A stretch of 33,894 nt of DNA from Candidatus Izemoplasma sp. (GTDB lineage Bacteria; Bacillota_I; Bacilli_A; Izemoplasmatales; Izemoplasmataceae), in the NCBI GenBank assembly GCA_029939615.1, contig JAOZSP010000002.1, positions 1-33,894 on the forward strand, written 5' to 3'. Below the pieces are notes generated by a model. That model searched no databases, had not been told where the DNA came from, and saw only the letters and a list, made by a program, of their open reading frames with translations. A program made the translations under genes and the position numbers. This document shows positions 7,818 through 15,807 of the stretch, piece by piece (within the stretch, counting starts at the first letter, position 1; the number at the start of each line of letters is the position of its first letter).

Positions 7818-8436
7818 AGTGTAAGACTTTAAAAACATTCCTTCTGATAACTACATATGATAACAAGAAACCAGATGCTATTCCAGCAACATGCCCAGAT
7901 ATACTTATACCTGAAGCCATAAAAGTGAATATGATGTTGATAGCTATTAATCCCCATATCGATTGTGAGTCTTGTTGTGTTATCATATCTTTACGGTATA
8001 ACGTAATATATAGTAAACTTCCTAAAGCACCAAAGATTGCTCCGCTTGCTCCAATTGTAACGGTATTAGCATTACTTAGTAAGACAACAGCTACTCCACT
8101 TATAATCATACTTCCAAAATAGATGAAGGAGAATTTTTTACTGCCGATCATTCTTTCTAAGGCACTACTTAATGTTAAGAGACCAATAATGATATTTGAA
8201 GCAAAATGAATAATACTTCCATGTAAGAAGGCGGCAGTGATAATTCGCCAGTATTCTCCGTCTATTACTAAAGAAGGTAAGATGCCACCTAAATCTACTA
8301 AATTGTAATTATCGAAACCACCAGTTGTTAATACTACTATTAACATCAATGTGTTTATGATTATTAATATTGAAGTTACTGGACTATTTTTATAAAATGT
8401 TTTCCAGTCACCTCGTCTTGTAAATACTGAATACAT
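7816..8436 (-). CDS. Rhomboid-family intramembrane serine protease
   Basis: Polytopic membrane protease of 206 residues that cleaves transmembrane substrates within the bilayer. The catalytic dyad is seen as Ser131 in GASGAIFG and His182 in ISGHVAGIASGF. The HFASNI segment (residues 77-82) matches the conserved H-x3-N of TM2 that forms the oxyanion site. About six hydrophobic segments are visible and there is no extra domain, so this is the minimal rhomboid form. The ATG at 8436 is preceded by AGGAGG, and the stop codon of the upstream PAP2 gene (TAG, 8448-8450) is the first part of that Shine-Dalgarno sequence, so the two genes form an operon and are likely translationally coupled. The substrate is unknown. 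Confidence 0.9.
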   Translation of the reverse strand: MYSVFTRRGDWKTFYKNSPVTSILIIINTLMLIVVLTTGGFDNYNLVDLGGILPSLVIDGEYWRIITAAFLHGSIIHFASNIIIGLLTLSSALERMIGSKKFSFIYFGSMIISGVAVVLLSNANTVTIGASGAIFGALGSLLYITLYRKDMITQQDSQSIWGLIAINIIFTFMASGISISGHVAGIASGFLLSYVVIRRNVFKVLH

Positions 8437-8447
8437 ATGTGTTCCTC

Positions 8448-9320
8448 CTAGAATTTAAGTTTTTTAAATAGAGTAGGATATAAACCTAGTCCTATAAACG
8501 CTATTAAGCCATATCTTACTAAATCTAAAATATGTAATAAGATTGAACCTTCGCTCGCGAAGGTATCAAAAAGGATTCCTAGACCAAGTTGAATAGATAC
8601 CATTATTATTAATCCACTTACAACTCTTATTGCTTTTTTGGATAGTGGAATATCCATATTGAACTTAATATATTTCTTTTCATAGTACATTGCGAAAGTA
8701 AATCCTAATAATAAACCATAGCTTTTATATAAACTTTCATCAGTAAAAATGAATAAGAATGGTAGAAATACTAATAATACTATAAGATATATCTTAAATA
8801 AAGCTTTATCATTATTTTTTATTTTATTAAAGAATTTATGGAAAAAGTATGCAGTTGTAACACCTAATACTAATGAAACTAAAACGTCTTCTAAGAAATG
8901 AACTCCTAAATACATTCTTGATAACGCCATTAAAATACATAAAATTCCAGCAACTATAAATATATTCTTTTTCTTAGACCAAAATGCTTCAGCAAATAAA
9001 AAGGCTGTAAAGTTTTGAGTATGTCCACTTGGGAAAGACATTCCAGTAGATGTTTCAGGTCTTAAGTTAGTAATTCTACTAGGATATTTTTCAAAAGGAC
9101 GTTTCGCAGCTACTATTACTTTGATGATACTGTTAAGGATTCCTGTAAAGAATAAAGTGAACGCAAGAAACTCACCTAATTTTTTATCATAAGCATAATA
9201 AATGGTACCTAAAATTAAAATATAAATATATTCCTCACCTAAAAAGGAAATGGTATTAAAGAAAGAATCCCAAAAGCCATTTTGCCATGATTGTATAAAT
9301 TCAACTATTTCAATAGTCAT
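8448..9320 (-). CDS. PAP2-family membrane phosphatase
   Basis: Integral-membrane phosphatase of the PAP2/phosphatidate phosphatase superfamily, likely acting on a lipid phosphate or pyrophosphate at the outer face of the membrane. The three signature motifs are complete: K-x6-RP (Lys67 to Arg74-Pro75), PSGH (97-100) and SR-x5-H-x3-D (Ser134-Arg135, His141, Asp145). Hydrophobic segments surround them, and several more TM segments follow (290 residues in total). I chose the ATG at 9320 because GGGAG lies 8 nt upstream. The in-frame ATG codons at 9335 and 9338 would place the Shine-Dalgarno sequence inside the coding region. It is followed directly by the rhomboid gene. Substrates such as undecaprenyl pyrophosphate or phosphatidic acid cannot be told apart from sequence. 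Confidence 0.88.
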   Translation of the reverse strand: MTIEIVEFIQSWQNGFWDSFFNTISFLGEEYIYILILGTIYYAYDKKLGEFLAFTLFFTGILNSIIKVIVAAKRPFEKYPSRITNLRPETSTGMSFPSGHTQNFTAFLFAEAFWSKKKNIFIVAGILCILMALSRMYLGVHFLEDVLVSLVLGVTTAYFFHKFFNKIKNNDKALFKIYLIVLLVFLPFLFIFTDESLYKSYGLLLGFTFAMYYEKKYIKFNMDIPLSKKAIRVVSGLIIMVSIQLGLGILFDTFASEGSILLHILDLVRYGLIAFIGLGLYPTLFKKLKF

Positions 9321-9461
9321 AATATCAACTCCCATCATTCATCATTATAACATATATATTATAATGTGAAAAAATGAATCAATGAAACTTGTTTTAATAA
9401 TTATAAAGATTTGATAAAATGAGTATAGAATACTTACATTATCATTTGAAAGGATGAGTTT

Positions 9462-10361
9462 ATGTATCCTAAGAAATTACCTAAAAATGCGACGATTGGA
9501 ATAGTTGCCCCAAGTAGCCCAGCAAGAGAAGGAATAGTCTTAAAAGGAAAAGAAGTTTTAGAACAACTAGGATTCAACGTTGTTTTAGGTGAGAGCTGTT
9601 TTAAGAGATACGCTGGCTATTTATCAGGAACTGACGATATAAGAGCTAATGATATAAATAAGATGTTTATGGATAAAACAATTGATGGTATTATCTGTTT
9701 AAAAGGTGGGTATGGAAGTCCTAGGATTGTTGATTTAATTGATTATGAGACTATTATCGAAAATCCTAAGTTCTTTAGTGGATTTAGTGATGTAACTGCC
9801 TTGTTAAATGCGATATATTTAAAGTGTGATTTGGTAACTTATCACGGATTAATGCTAACTGTCGATTTTATTAAGCAAAATGATATTTCAATTAATTCTT
9901 TTTTTGATTGTGCAATAAATCAAAAAAAGAATTATGTAATTCAAAGTGAAGATGCAGTAGTAATTAATGAAGGTACGGTAGAAGGGGTTTTAGTTGGGGG
10001 AAATCTAAGTTTAATATGTGCAATGAATGGTAGTGAGTATATGTTTGATCCTCCAAATAAAATATTACTGTTAGAAGAAATTCATGAAGAGGTGTACCGC
10101 GTAGATAGAATGCTTCAAAACTTACGTTTATCGGGAGTTTTAAATAAAGTCATAGGAATAGTTGTTGGTGGTATTACAGCACCTAAAGAGCAACTAGATA
10201 AAGAGTATAGTTATTATCAGTTGTTTAGAGAGTTCTTAGAACCTTTAGGAATTCCAGTTATATACAATTTTCCAATTGGACATGTTACCCCAAGGTACAC
10301 AGTTCCAATTGGTGGTAAAGTAATACTTAATACTTATAAAAAAAGTCTTAAAATTATTTAG
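9462..10361 (+). CDS. S66-family peptidase (LD-carboxypeptidase/MccF-like)
   Basis: Cytosolic serine peptidase of family S66, 299 residues. Known members remove the terminal D-Ala from murein tetrapeptides (LdcA) or inactivate microcin C7-type nucleotide antibiotics (MccF). The visible triad is Ser109 in GFSDVT, Glu205 in LLLEEIHEE and His274 in FPIGHVTPR. The N-terminal IGIVAPSSPA segment is typical of the family. The length is normal. The start has a GAAAGGATGA Shine-Dalgarno sequence, and the downstream alpha/beta hydrolase gene begins 12 nt after its stop, so they form an operon. If the organism lacks a peptidoglycan wall, a detoxification or peptide-recycling role would be more likely than murein recycling. 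Confidence 0.88.
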   Translation: MYPKKLPKNATIGIVAPSSPAREGIVLKGKEVLEQLGFNVVLGESCFKRYAGYLSGTDDIRANDINKMFMDKTIDGIICLKGGYGSPRIVDLIDYETIIENPKFFSGFSDVTALLNAIYLKCDLVTYHGLMLTVDFIKQNDISINSFFDCAINQKKNYVIQSEDAVVINEGTVEGVLVGGNLSLICAMNGSEYMFDPPNKILLLEEIHEEVYRVDRMLQNLRLSGVLNKVIGIVVGGITAPKEQLDKEYSYYQLFREFLEPLGIPVIYNFPIGHVTPRYTVPIGGKVILNTYKKSLKII

Positions 10362-10373
10362 GAGGTTCAAATT

Positions 10374-11093
10374 ATGAAAAGATATATTGAAATTAAGTAT
10401 AACGATTACCTTTTAAGAGGATATCATCATGATAATAAGTCAGAGGAAGTAGTTATCATGTTCCACGGATTTACGGGAAACAAATCAGAATCAAAATTAA
10501 TGTTTAAACAGTTATCAGAAAAATTTGATAAAGAAAATATTGATTCTATAAGAGTCGATTACTTAGGACATGGAGAAAGTGACGGCTTGTTTAAAGATAT
10601 GGTTTTTAGTGATTTGTTGTTACAAGCAAAAACGGTTATCGAATATACAAGAAGTATTGGATATGAGAAAATCAATCTTCTAGGATTTTCAATGGGAGGA
10701 TTAATTACATTACATCTACTTGAAGAAAGTATCAATAAAGCAATAATGATATCTCCGGCAGTTGACTTTTATGATAATATCAAAAAGGCATTTGAAACAC
10801 ATAAAAGGTTAAAAAATGACAATATAGATATAGGTGGATTTGAACTAGGATATAGTTTTTTGACTTCTTTAGAAGGATTGAATCCAAAAATATATGCTAA
10901 ATCATATTGTAATCCAACATTATTCATTGTGGGTAATGAAGATAAGGCAGTTAACTTTGAAGAAGTAACTAGAGTAAGTGATGAGTTTGATAATACTAAA
11001 TTACATGTATTTGATAAGGGAGATCATTTATATAGTAGTCTAGACTACTATCAAAGGTTAGAAAAGACGATTGTTGAATTTTTAAAAAGGTAA
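10374..11093 (+). CDS. Alpha/beta hydrolase (esterase-like)
   Basis: Serine hydrolase with an alpha/beta-hydrolase fold, 239 residues and no signal peptide, so cytosolic. Visible elements are the oxyanion-loop MFHGFTG, the RVDYLGHGESDG strand-loop typical of Hydrolase_4/BAAT-like esterases, the nucleophile elbow GFSMGG (Ser106), the acid in GNEDKAV (Asp190) and His218 in KGDHLY. The cap is small. Close relatives in Firmicutes are usually cinnamoyl/feruloyl esterase-like or monoacylglycerol-lipase-like, so the natural substrate is not defined. AGGAGG lies 11 nt upstream of the ATG. It is the second gene of an operon with the S66 peptidase and ends at a perfect-palindrome terminator. Confidence 0.85.
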   Translation: MKRYIEIKYNDYLLRGYHHDNKSEEVVIMFHGFTGNKSESKLMFKQLSEKFDKENIDSIRVDYLGHGESDGLFKDMVFSDLLLQAKTVIEYTRSIGYEKINLLGFSMGGLITLHLLEESINKAIMISPAVDFYDNIKKAFETHKRLKNDNIDIGGFELGYSFLTSLEGLNPKIYAKSYCNPTLFIVGNEDKAVNFEEVTRVSDEFDNTKLHVFDKGDHLYSSLDYYQRLEKTIVEFLKR

Positions 11094-11097
11094 GTAA

Positions 11098-11129
11098 AAA
11101 GCGATATTTCAAATTTGAAATATCGCTTT
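11098..11129. terminator. Perfect-palindrome bidirectional terminator
   Basis: A 32-bp perfect inverted repeat (arms 11098-11113 and 11114-11129) starts with AAAGCGATATTTC and ends with GATATCGC-like pairing into TTT (exact arms are reverse complements). It separates the alpha/beta hydrolase gene (+) from the small membrane protein gene (-). The T-run is short on the + strand. Confidence 0.75.
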
Positions 11130-11136
11130 AATATTA

Positions 11137-11334
11137 TTAAGTTTGTGTTAGTTCGCAGTCCAAAGGATCAATGACTTCATCATCTCTAACAGAGCAATGA
11201 GGACTATTACAAGCATCACAACCTGCTTTATTTGTTCCCTTTGGTACAGGGGTGTTCTTGTTTAATAAAGATATTCCTAAATACATTCCGATTACAACTA
11301 CTAAAATACTTAAAATTAATAAGAAACTATTCAT
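11137..11334 (-). CDS. Small single-pass membrane protein with Cys-rich tail
   Basis: Predicted 65-residue membrane protein of unknown function. One hydrophobic helix fills about residues 3-25. A short linker (NKNTPVPKGTNKAG) then leads to a tail with four cysteines: GCDAC, then SPHC five residues later, and a final Cys near residue 60. A C-x2-C-x4-C arrangement could bind a metal or form disulfides. I chose the ATG at 11334 because GGAG lies 8 nt upstream. A longer in-frame version from 11364 would cover the Shine-Dalgarno sequence. It is transcribed divergently from htpG, and the CIRCE element at 11403-11429 lies between them, so coregulation is possible but not shown. It resembles other short Cys-tailed membrane proteins only in outline. 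Confidence 0.65.
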   Translation of the reverse strand: MNSFLLILSILVVVIGMYLGISLLNKNTPVPKGTNKAGCDACNSPHCSVRDDEVIDPLDCELTQT

Positions 11335-11402
11335 AATATCAACTCCATGAATACAGTATAGCACGCTATAAGGTTATGAGAAATGAAGACGCAATTATTC
11401 TT

Positions 11403-11429
11403 TTAGCACTCATTACTTGACAGTGCTAA
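11403..11429 (+). promoter_or_regulatory. CIRCE operator (HrcA binding site)
   Basis: TTAGCACTC (11403-11411), exactly 9 nt, then CAGTGCTAA (11421-11429). This is the CIRCE consensus TTAGCACTC-N9-GAGTGCTAA with a single mismatch. The right arm overlaps the -35 box of the htpG promoter, so HrcA binding should block RNA polymerase until heat or protein-folding stress. Confidence 0.93.
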
Positions 11430-11445
11430 CAAGAAGTTGTATAAT
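11417..11445 (+). promoter_or_regulatory. Consensus promoter of htpG
   Basis: TTGACA (11417-11422), a 17-nt spacer and TATAAT (11440-11445) form a perfect sigma-A consensus. Transcription should start about 40 nt before the ATG at 11489. The CIRCE right arm overlaps the -35 box. Confidence 0.93.
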
Positions 11446-11488
11446 ATTTCTTGTTATACTACAAAATAGATACTTAGGAGGCATATAT

Positions 11489-13378
11489 ATGGCAAAAACA
11501 AAACAATTTAAAACAGAATCAAAAAAGTTATTAGATTTAATGATTAATTCAATTTATACCCATAGAGAAATCTTCTTGAGAGAATTAATAAGTAATGCTA
11601 GTGATGCAATTGATAAAAGACATTATTTAGCGTTAACTGACGCGGATAAAGCTGATGATTATGAAATGTTTATTGCTTTAGATAATGATAAACGTACTTT
11701 AACATTATCTGACAATGGTATTGGGTTTACAGAAGAAGAATTAATTAATAATTTAGGAACTATTGCTAGAAGTGGTAGTAAAGAATTTAAAGAAGGATTA
11801 GAAAACGCTGATATTGAAATTATCGGACAGTTTGGAGTTGGGTTCTATAGCGCTTTTATGGTATCTAAAAAAGTTACTGTAATAACAAAAAGTGTTAACA
11901 GTGAACAAGCTTATAAATGGACCAGTGATGGTACTAGCAACTATACAATAAGTGAAGCTGAGAAGGATGATTTTGGAACTGATATTATATTAGAACTTCG
12001 AGATAACAATGAGGAAAACGAAGAAAACTACGATGACTATTTAAGTGAGTATTTTGTTAAGAAGCTTGTTAAGAAATATAGTGATTATGTTCGTTATCCT
12101 ATCAAAATGGATGTAACAAAAACTGATTACCCCGAAGATAAAGATGAGAAGCCTATAACTTATATGGAAACAGAAACATTAAATTCAATGATTCCTTTAT
12201 GGAGAAGAAATAAAAGTGAAATAAAAGATGATGAATATAATGATTTTTATAAACATCAATTTAATGACTTTGATGATCCACTTAAAGTTATTCACTCAAA
12301 AGTAGAAGGAATGATAACTTATACTAGTTTATTATTCATTCCTAAGAAAGCGCCATTTGATTTATATAGTGAGAAATTCGAAAAAGGATTACAACTATAC
12401 AGTAAAGGTGTCTTCATTATGGATAAGAATAAAGAACTTATTCCTGACTATTTCCGATTTGTAAGAGGGTTAGTTGATTCTAGTGATTTAAGTTTAAACT
12501 TAAGTCGTGAAATGTTACAACACGATCGTCATTTGAAGAAAATCGCTGCGAATGTTGAAAAGAAAATCAAATCAGAACTTGAAAAAATGCAAAAAAATGA
12601 TCGTGAATCATATAACGAATTATATAAAACATATGGTATTAATCTTAAATATGGTATTTATGAAGGATACGGTATCAACAAAGAACTTCTACAAGACTTA
12701 ATTATGTTTAAAACAACTAAATCTGACGAATATGTTACATTGAAAGAATATACTGATAACATGGATAAGAAACAAAAAGTAATATATTATGCATCAGGTA
12801 AATCAAAAGACTCTATTTTGGCTTTACCACAAATGGACTTAATCAAAGACAAAGATTACGAAGTATTATTATTTACTGATGATATCGATGAATTTATGGT
12901 AAATATATTAATGAAGTATGATGATAAAGAATTTAAATCAATTAATCAAGGTGATTTAGATTTGATTGATAAAAAAGATGAGAAGGTTTTAGATAAACTT
13001 TCTAAAGAAAAAGAATCTTTACTTCAAGCACTAAAAGCTGGATTAAGTGAAAAAGTAACAGATGTTAAATTATCAAAAAGATTAAAAGATAGTCCTGTAT
13101 GTTTAGTTAGTGGAGAAGGACTAAGTATGGAGATGGAAAAAGTTCTAAAAAATATGCCGAATAGTAAAGATGCTAAGGCAACTAAGATTTTAGAAATAAA
13201 TCCAAATCATGAAATCTTTAAAACACTAGAGAAAGTATATGAAACTAATCCTGATAAAATTACTAAGTATGCTAAAATCTTATATTCTCAGGCATTACTG
13301 ATTGAAGGATTACCACTGGAAAATCCTGTTGAATTTAGTAATTTAATGATTGAATTTATGATTGACAAAGTAGAATAA
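11489..13378 (+). CDS. htpG: Molecular chaperone HtpG (Hsp90 family)
   Basis: Cytosolic ATP-dependent Hsp90-type chaperone, 629 residues, the usual size. The GHKL ATPase domain shows YTHREIFLRELISNASDAID (ATP/Mg-binding Glu and Asn), DNGIGFTEEEL, the lid region with GTIARSGSKEF, and IGQFGVGFYSAF. The middle domain carries SSDLSLNLSREMLQ, with the conserved Arg that contacts the ATP gamma-phosphate. The start is the ATG at 11489 after AGGAGG (11477-11482). A GTG/ATG-type extension to 11417 is excluded because it would begin inside the promoter. The CIRCE site makes it a member of the HrcA regulon. It ends at a clear terminator. Confidence 0.97.
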   Translation: MAKTKQFKTESKKLLDLMINSIYTHREIFLRELISNASDAIDKRHYLALTDADKADDYEMFIALDNDKRTLTLSDNGIGFTEEELINNLGTIARSGSKEFKEGLENADIEIIGQFGVGFYSAFMVSKKVTVITKSVNSEQAYKWTSDGTSNYTISEAEKDDFGTDIILELRDNNEENEENYDDYLSEYFVKKLVKKYSDYVRYPIKMDVTKTDYPEDKDEKPITYMETETLNSMIPLWRRNKSEIKDDEYNDFYKHQFNDFDDPLKVIHSKVEGMITYTSLLFIPKKAPFDLYSEKFEKGLQLYSKGVFIMDKNKELIPDYFRFVRGLVDSSDLSLNLSREMLQHDRHLKKIAANVEKKIKSELEKMQKNDRESYNELYKTYGINLKYGIYEGYGINKELLQDLIMFKTTKSDEYVTLKEYTDNMDKKQKVIYYASGKSKDSILALPQMDLIKDKDYEVLLFTDDIDEFMVNILMKYDDKEFKSINQGDLDLIDKKDEKVLDKLSKEKESLLQALKAGLSEKVTDVKLSKRLKDSPVCLVSGEGLSMEMEKVLKNMPNSKDAKATKILEINPNHEIFKTLEKVYETNPDKITKYAKILYSQALLIEGLPLENPVEFSNLMIEFMIDKVE

Positions 13379-13382
13379 GATG

Positions 13383-13417
13383 AAAAATGATTACATTTTG
13401 AATGTAATCATTTTTTT
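13383..13417 (+). terminator. Intrinsic terminator of htpG
   Basis: AAAAATGATTACATT (13383-13397), a 3-nt loop and the reverse complement (13401-13415) are followed by further T residues, eight in a row. This is a strong rho-independent terminator 4 nt after the htpG stop codon. Confidence 0.92.
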
Positions 13418-13457
13418 TGATTCTACCACTTTGAGCTATCTAAGAGGTAGATGAATT

Positions 13458-13586
13458 ATGAATAATGACGTTTTAGACCTATCTAAACGTAAGAAAACAC
13501 CAATCTTAGTTCCACGTGGAACTAAGATTGGTGTTTTGGAATTTTTATATGTAATCTTTTTTCTTCTAGAAAAACTAAATTTTTAG
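13458..13586 (+). CDS. Possible 42-residue small protein (uncertain)
   Basis: An ATG at 13458 opens a 42-codon frame that ends with TAG at 13584-13586. It encodes a basic N-terminal part (LSKRKKTPILVPRG) and a hydrophobic C-terminal part (VLEFLYVIFFLLEKL). An imperfect Shine-Dalgarno AGAGG lies about 11 nt upstream. The 44-bp palindrome at 13494-13537 lies wholly inside it, and its end overlaps the 3' end of the HD-GYP gene on the other strand. I do not recognise it. The frame could be an accident of a palindrome in a terminator region. Confidence 0.25.
   Translation: MNNDVLDLSKRKKTPILVPRGTKIGVLEFLYVIFFLLEKLNF
13494..13537. repeat. 44-bp perfect palindrome, probable terminator of the HD-GYP gene
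   Basis: Two 22-bp arms (13494-13515 and 13516-13537) are exact reverse complements with no spacer, beginning AAAACACC and ending GGTGTTTT. It lies about 45 nt past the stop of the minus-strand HD-GYP gene, so it may terminate that transcript, although each strand has only a four-T tail. Between htpG and this point, a smaller hairpin TTTAGA-CCTA-TCTAAA lies near 13471-13486. The stretch 13418-13582 holds only these elements and the doubtful small frame. Confidence 0.85.
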
Positions 13587-15595
13587 TGTTCACTAAAAAT
13601 TGATTTTAGTTGTCCTTCTTTTATTAGTTCAATCATGATGTCAGAAATGTCTGGATTAAACTGGGTACCTTTATACATTGTTAGTTCTTTAATTATTTCT
13701 TCAGGATTTTTTTGCATTGAGTACGGTCTTAATGTGGCCATAGAACTTACGCTGTCAGCAACACATAGAATTTGGGATCCAAGAGGTATTTTGGATTTGG
13801 CTAGTCCATCAGGATATCCACTACCATTCCACCACTCATGATGGTGTTTAACTAATAAAGCAATTTCTTTAAGTGAAGAACTTTTACTTAATATTTCGAA
13901 ACCGAAGATTGGATGTTCTTTTACTTTTTTATATTCTGATAATGTTATTTTTGATGGTTTATTTATTATTTCGCTTGGAACTCCAATTTTACCAATATCA
14001 TGAACAATACCTGCCCAATATATTCTTGATACTTCATCTTCTGGTAATTTCATTCTTTGTGCGATTATTTGAGATATTTCAGCAACGTCTTCACTGTGCC
14101 CTCCTGTATATTTATCATATAGTTCTAGTGTTCTAATTAAACTGAGCACAATTTCATCTTTTAAATCATTGTTTCTTAATGATAACTTATTCATATCAAA
14201 GAATGAGTTGATTAGTTTTTGAAATGCAGCTATATTATTAAAATCTTCTTGGGATATTGTGTTTGGACTTCCTTCTTTTATATCAAAAGAAATTACTCCG
14301 TACTCTGAATCAAAGACTTCTATAACAATTATTATTGATTCCTTTAATTTAGGAATTGAATTAGAGAATAAAGGAAATCTCTCTTTAAGAATTTTTTCAA
14401 ACTCCATAGCAAAATCATGTGTGTGTCTTGGGGTTATCCTTTCCCAATTAATGGAATTCGATTTAATGTCTAAATTATTTAAGAAGTCTAAGTCGTAGCC
14501 TTTAGCAGATAGAAACTCAATATTATTATCAGTATTTGTAAAACAGAAAGAACCGTCTATCTTATCAAATAACTTCATTGCTATTTTGTGAATATCTATT
14601 AGATAACTATTTTTATATGTAATATCTTCAGTATCAAGAGTATCTTTAACTTTTATCAAACTTAGAGTTGATTCCATCATTTCTTCTAGGCGTTCATTAG
14701 TTTTAATTAGGGACTTATTTTGTTCAATTACTTTTATAACTAGTGTTTTTCCGAAAATAGAGATGATAATTGCACTCATCAAAAATAGATTAAAGCCAAC
14801 GATTGAGTGGTTATCGACTGCCATGTCATTAATTTGAAAGTACACAATATTGTAGGTTAGGATATATGCATAGCTTAAATATATCATCATTCTGTAATTG
14901 TAGTTAAAAATAGTAGTCATGAAGAAGATAAGAATAATACTTGCATAAATAGTAAACTTAAAATTTGGGAATAGATGCATAAAGTATATATAACTTACTA
15001 TAATAAACAAAATTATAAAGATAGAAAAGGAAAGTAATTTTTTTAATGTAATAGAAAAATAATCATCCTTTTTCCCAGAATATATTACTGTCGTTGTAAA
15101 TATCGAAATACTTACTAAAGCCATTATAAGAATTTGACTAAAGATATTGATGAACGAGGTGTCAGTTTGAAAACTGAAATAGATACTGGAGGGAACAGAT
15201 ACAACTAATGAAGTGATGAATACGGATAGAAGATATAGAAAACCTGTTTTTATTGATTCTGGCGTTTCACACTTAAACCTTGTTGTTAAGGCGTCAAAGG
15301 CAAGCATAGGGACTAATGACATTGCGCAAATTGCCATGCCGAATATGAAAGAATCAAAAAATGAATTATTTATGAGAATACGGATAAAAAATCCAGATGA
15401 AAATAGTCCAGTAATAATACCTGGCAGTGCTTTTTTCCCAAAAGTTTTGTAAAAACCAATGGCTAAACCTAAGAAAATCATTATGGGATAATGATTGTCA
15501 AGCTTTTCTATAAAAAGTTCTTCGAGAATAACTGTAACAGCAAGAATGATGCCGATAGCAATATTCTTGTTAATATTTGACGCTTTTCGTAACAT
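13583..15595 (-). CDS. Membrane HD-GYP domain protein (predicted cyclic-di-GMP phosphodiesterase)
   Basis: Predicted signal-transduction phosphodiesterase of 670 residues that would hydrolyse cyclic di-GMP or a related cyclic dinucleotide in the cytosol. The N-terminal half (about residues 10-290) has around eight or nine hydrophobic helices, resembling a MASE-type sensor. A short coiled-coil-like linker (NKSLIKTNERLEEMMEST) and a GAF-like region of about 150 residues follow. The HD-GYP domain begins near residue 480 with YTGGHSEDVAEIS, then the metal-binding VHDIGKIG (His532-Asp533), KEHPIFG, HHEWWNGSGYPDGL (Gly593-Tyr594-Pro595) and ILCVADSVSSMATLRPYS. The core residues are intact, so it is probably active. 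Start: ATG preceded by AGGGGTGA. It is a single gene, convergent with htpG. No GGDEF synthase is in the window. Confidence 0.88.
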   Translation of the reverse strand: MLRKASNINKNIAIGIILAVTVILEELFIEKLDNHYPIMIFLGLAIGFYKTFGKKALPGIITGLFSSGFFIRILINNSFFDSFIFGMAICAMSLVPMLAFDALTTRFKCETPESIKTGFLYLLSVFITSLVVSVPSSIYFSFQTDTSFINIFSQILIMALVSISIFTTTVIYSGKKDDYFSITLKKLLSFSIFIILFIIVSYIYFMHLFPNFKFTIYASIILIFFMTTIFNYNYRMMIYLSYAYILTYNIVYFQINDMAVDNHSIVGFNLFLMSAIIISIFGKTLVIKVIEQNKSLIKTNERLEEMMESTLSLIKVKDTLDTEDITYKNSYLIDIHKIAMKLFDKIDGSFCFTNTDNNIEFLSAKGYDLDFLNNLDIKSNSINWERITPRHTHDFAMEFEKILKERFPLFSNSIPKLKESIIIVIEVFDSEYGVISFDIKEGSPNTISQEDFNNIAAFQKLINSFFDMNKLSLRNNDLKDEIVLSLIRTLELYDKYTGGHSEDVAEISQIIAQRMKLPEDEVSRIYWAGIVHDIGKIGVPSEIINKPSKITLSEYKKVKEHPIFGFEILSKSSSLKEIALLVKHHHEWWNGSGYPDGLAKSKIPLGSQILCVADSVSSMATLRPYSMQKNPEEIIKELTMYKGTQFNPDISDIMIELIKEGQLKSIFSEH

Positions 15596-15716
15596 AAAAT
15601 CACCCCTGTAAAATTGATTTCGTATAATTTATTATAGGATAGAAAAGTGTATTTCACAAATAATTTATCGGGTAAAATGTATTTCAAGCAAGTATATGTG
15701 TAACTTATTATATTAA

Positions 15717-15745
15717 TTGTATTGAGATATTAAGTATAGTATAAT
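15717..15745 (+). promoter_or_regulatory. Promoter of the ABC-transporter operon
   Basis: TTGTAT (15717-15722, 4 of 6), a 17-nt spacer and a perfect TATAAT (15740-15745) lie 62 nt before the first ABC gene's ATG. Divergent from the HD-GYP gene. Nothing else was recognised in the 15596-15807 gap. Confidence 0.65.
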
Positions 15746-15807
15746 ATGAAAAGCAAAAGAATATTTACTGAATGAAAGGACAGTTTTCATGAACTGAGGT
15801 GGAAGTA

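Noticed and set aside
11417..11488. N-terminal extension of HtpG from 11417
   Set aside because: It begins inside the -35 box and the CIRCE right arm; the AGGAGG-preceded ATG at 11489 gives the standard HtpG start.
13635..15452. Plus-strand open frames opposite the HD-GYP gene
   Set aside because: They lack ribosome sites and family features and are antisense shadows of a long gene with intact motifs.
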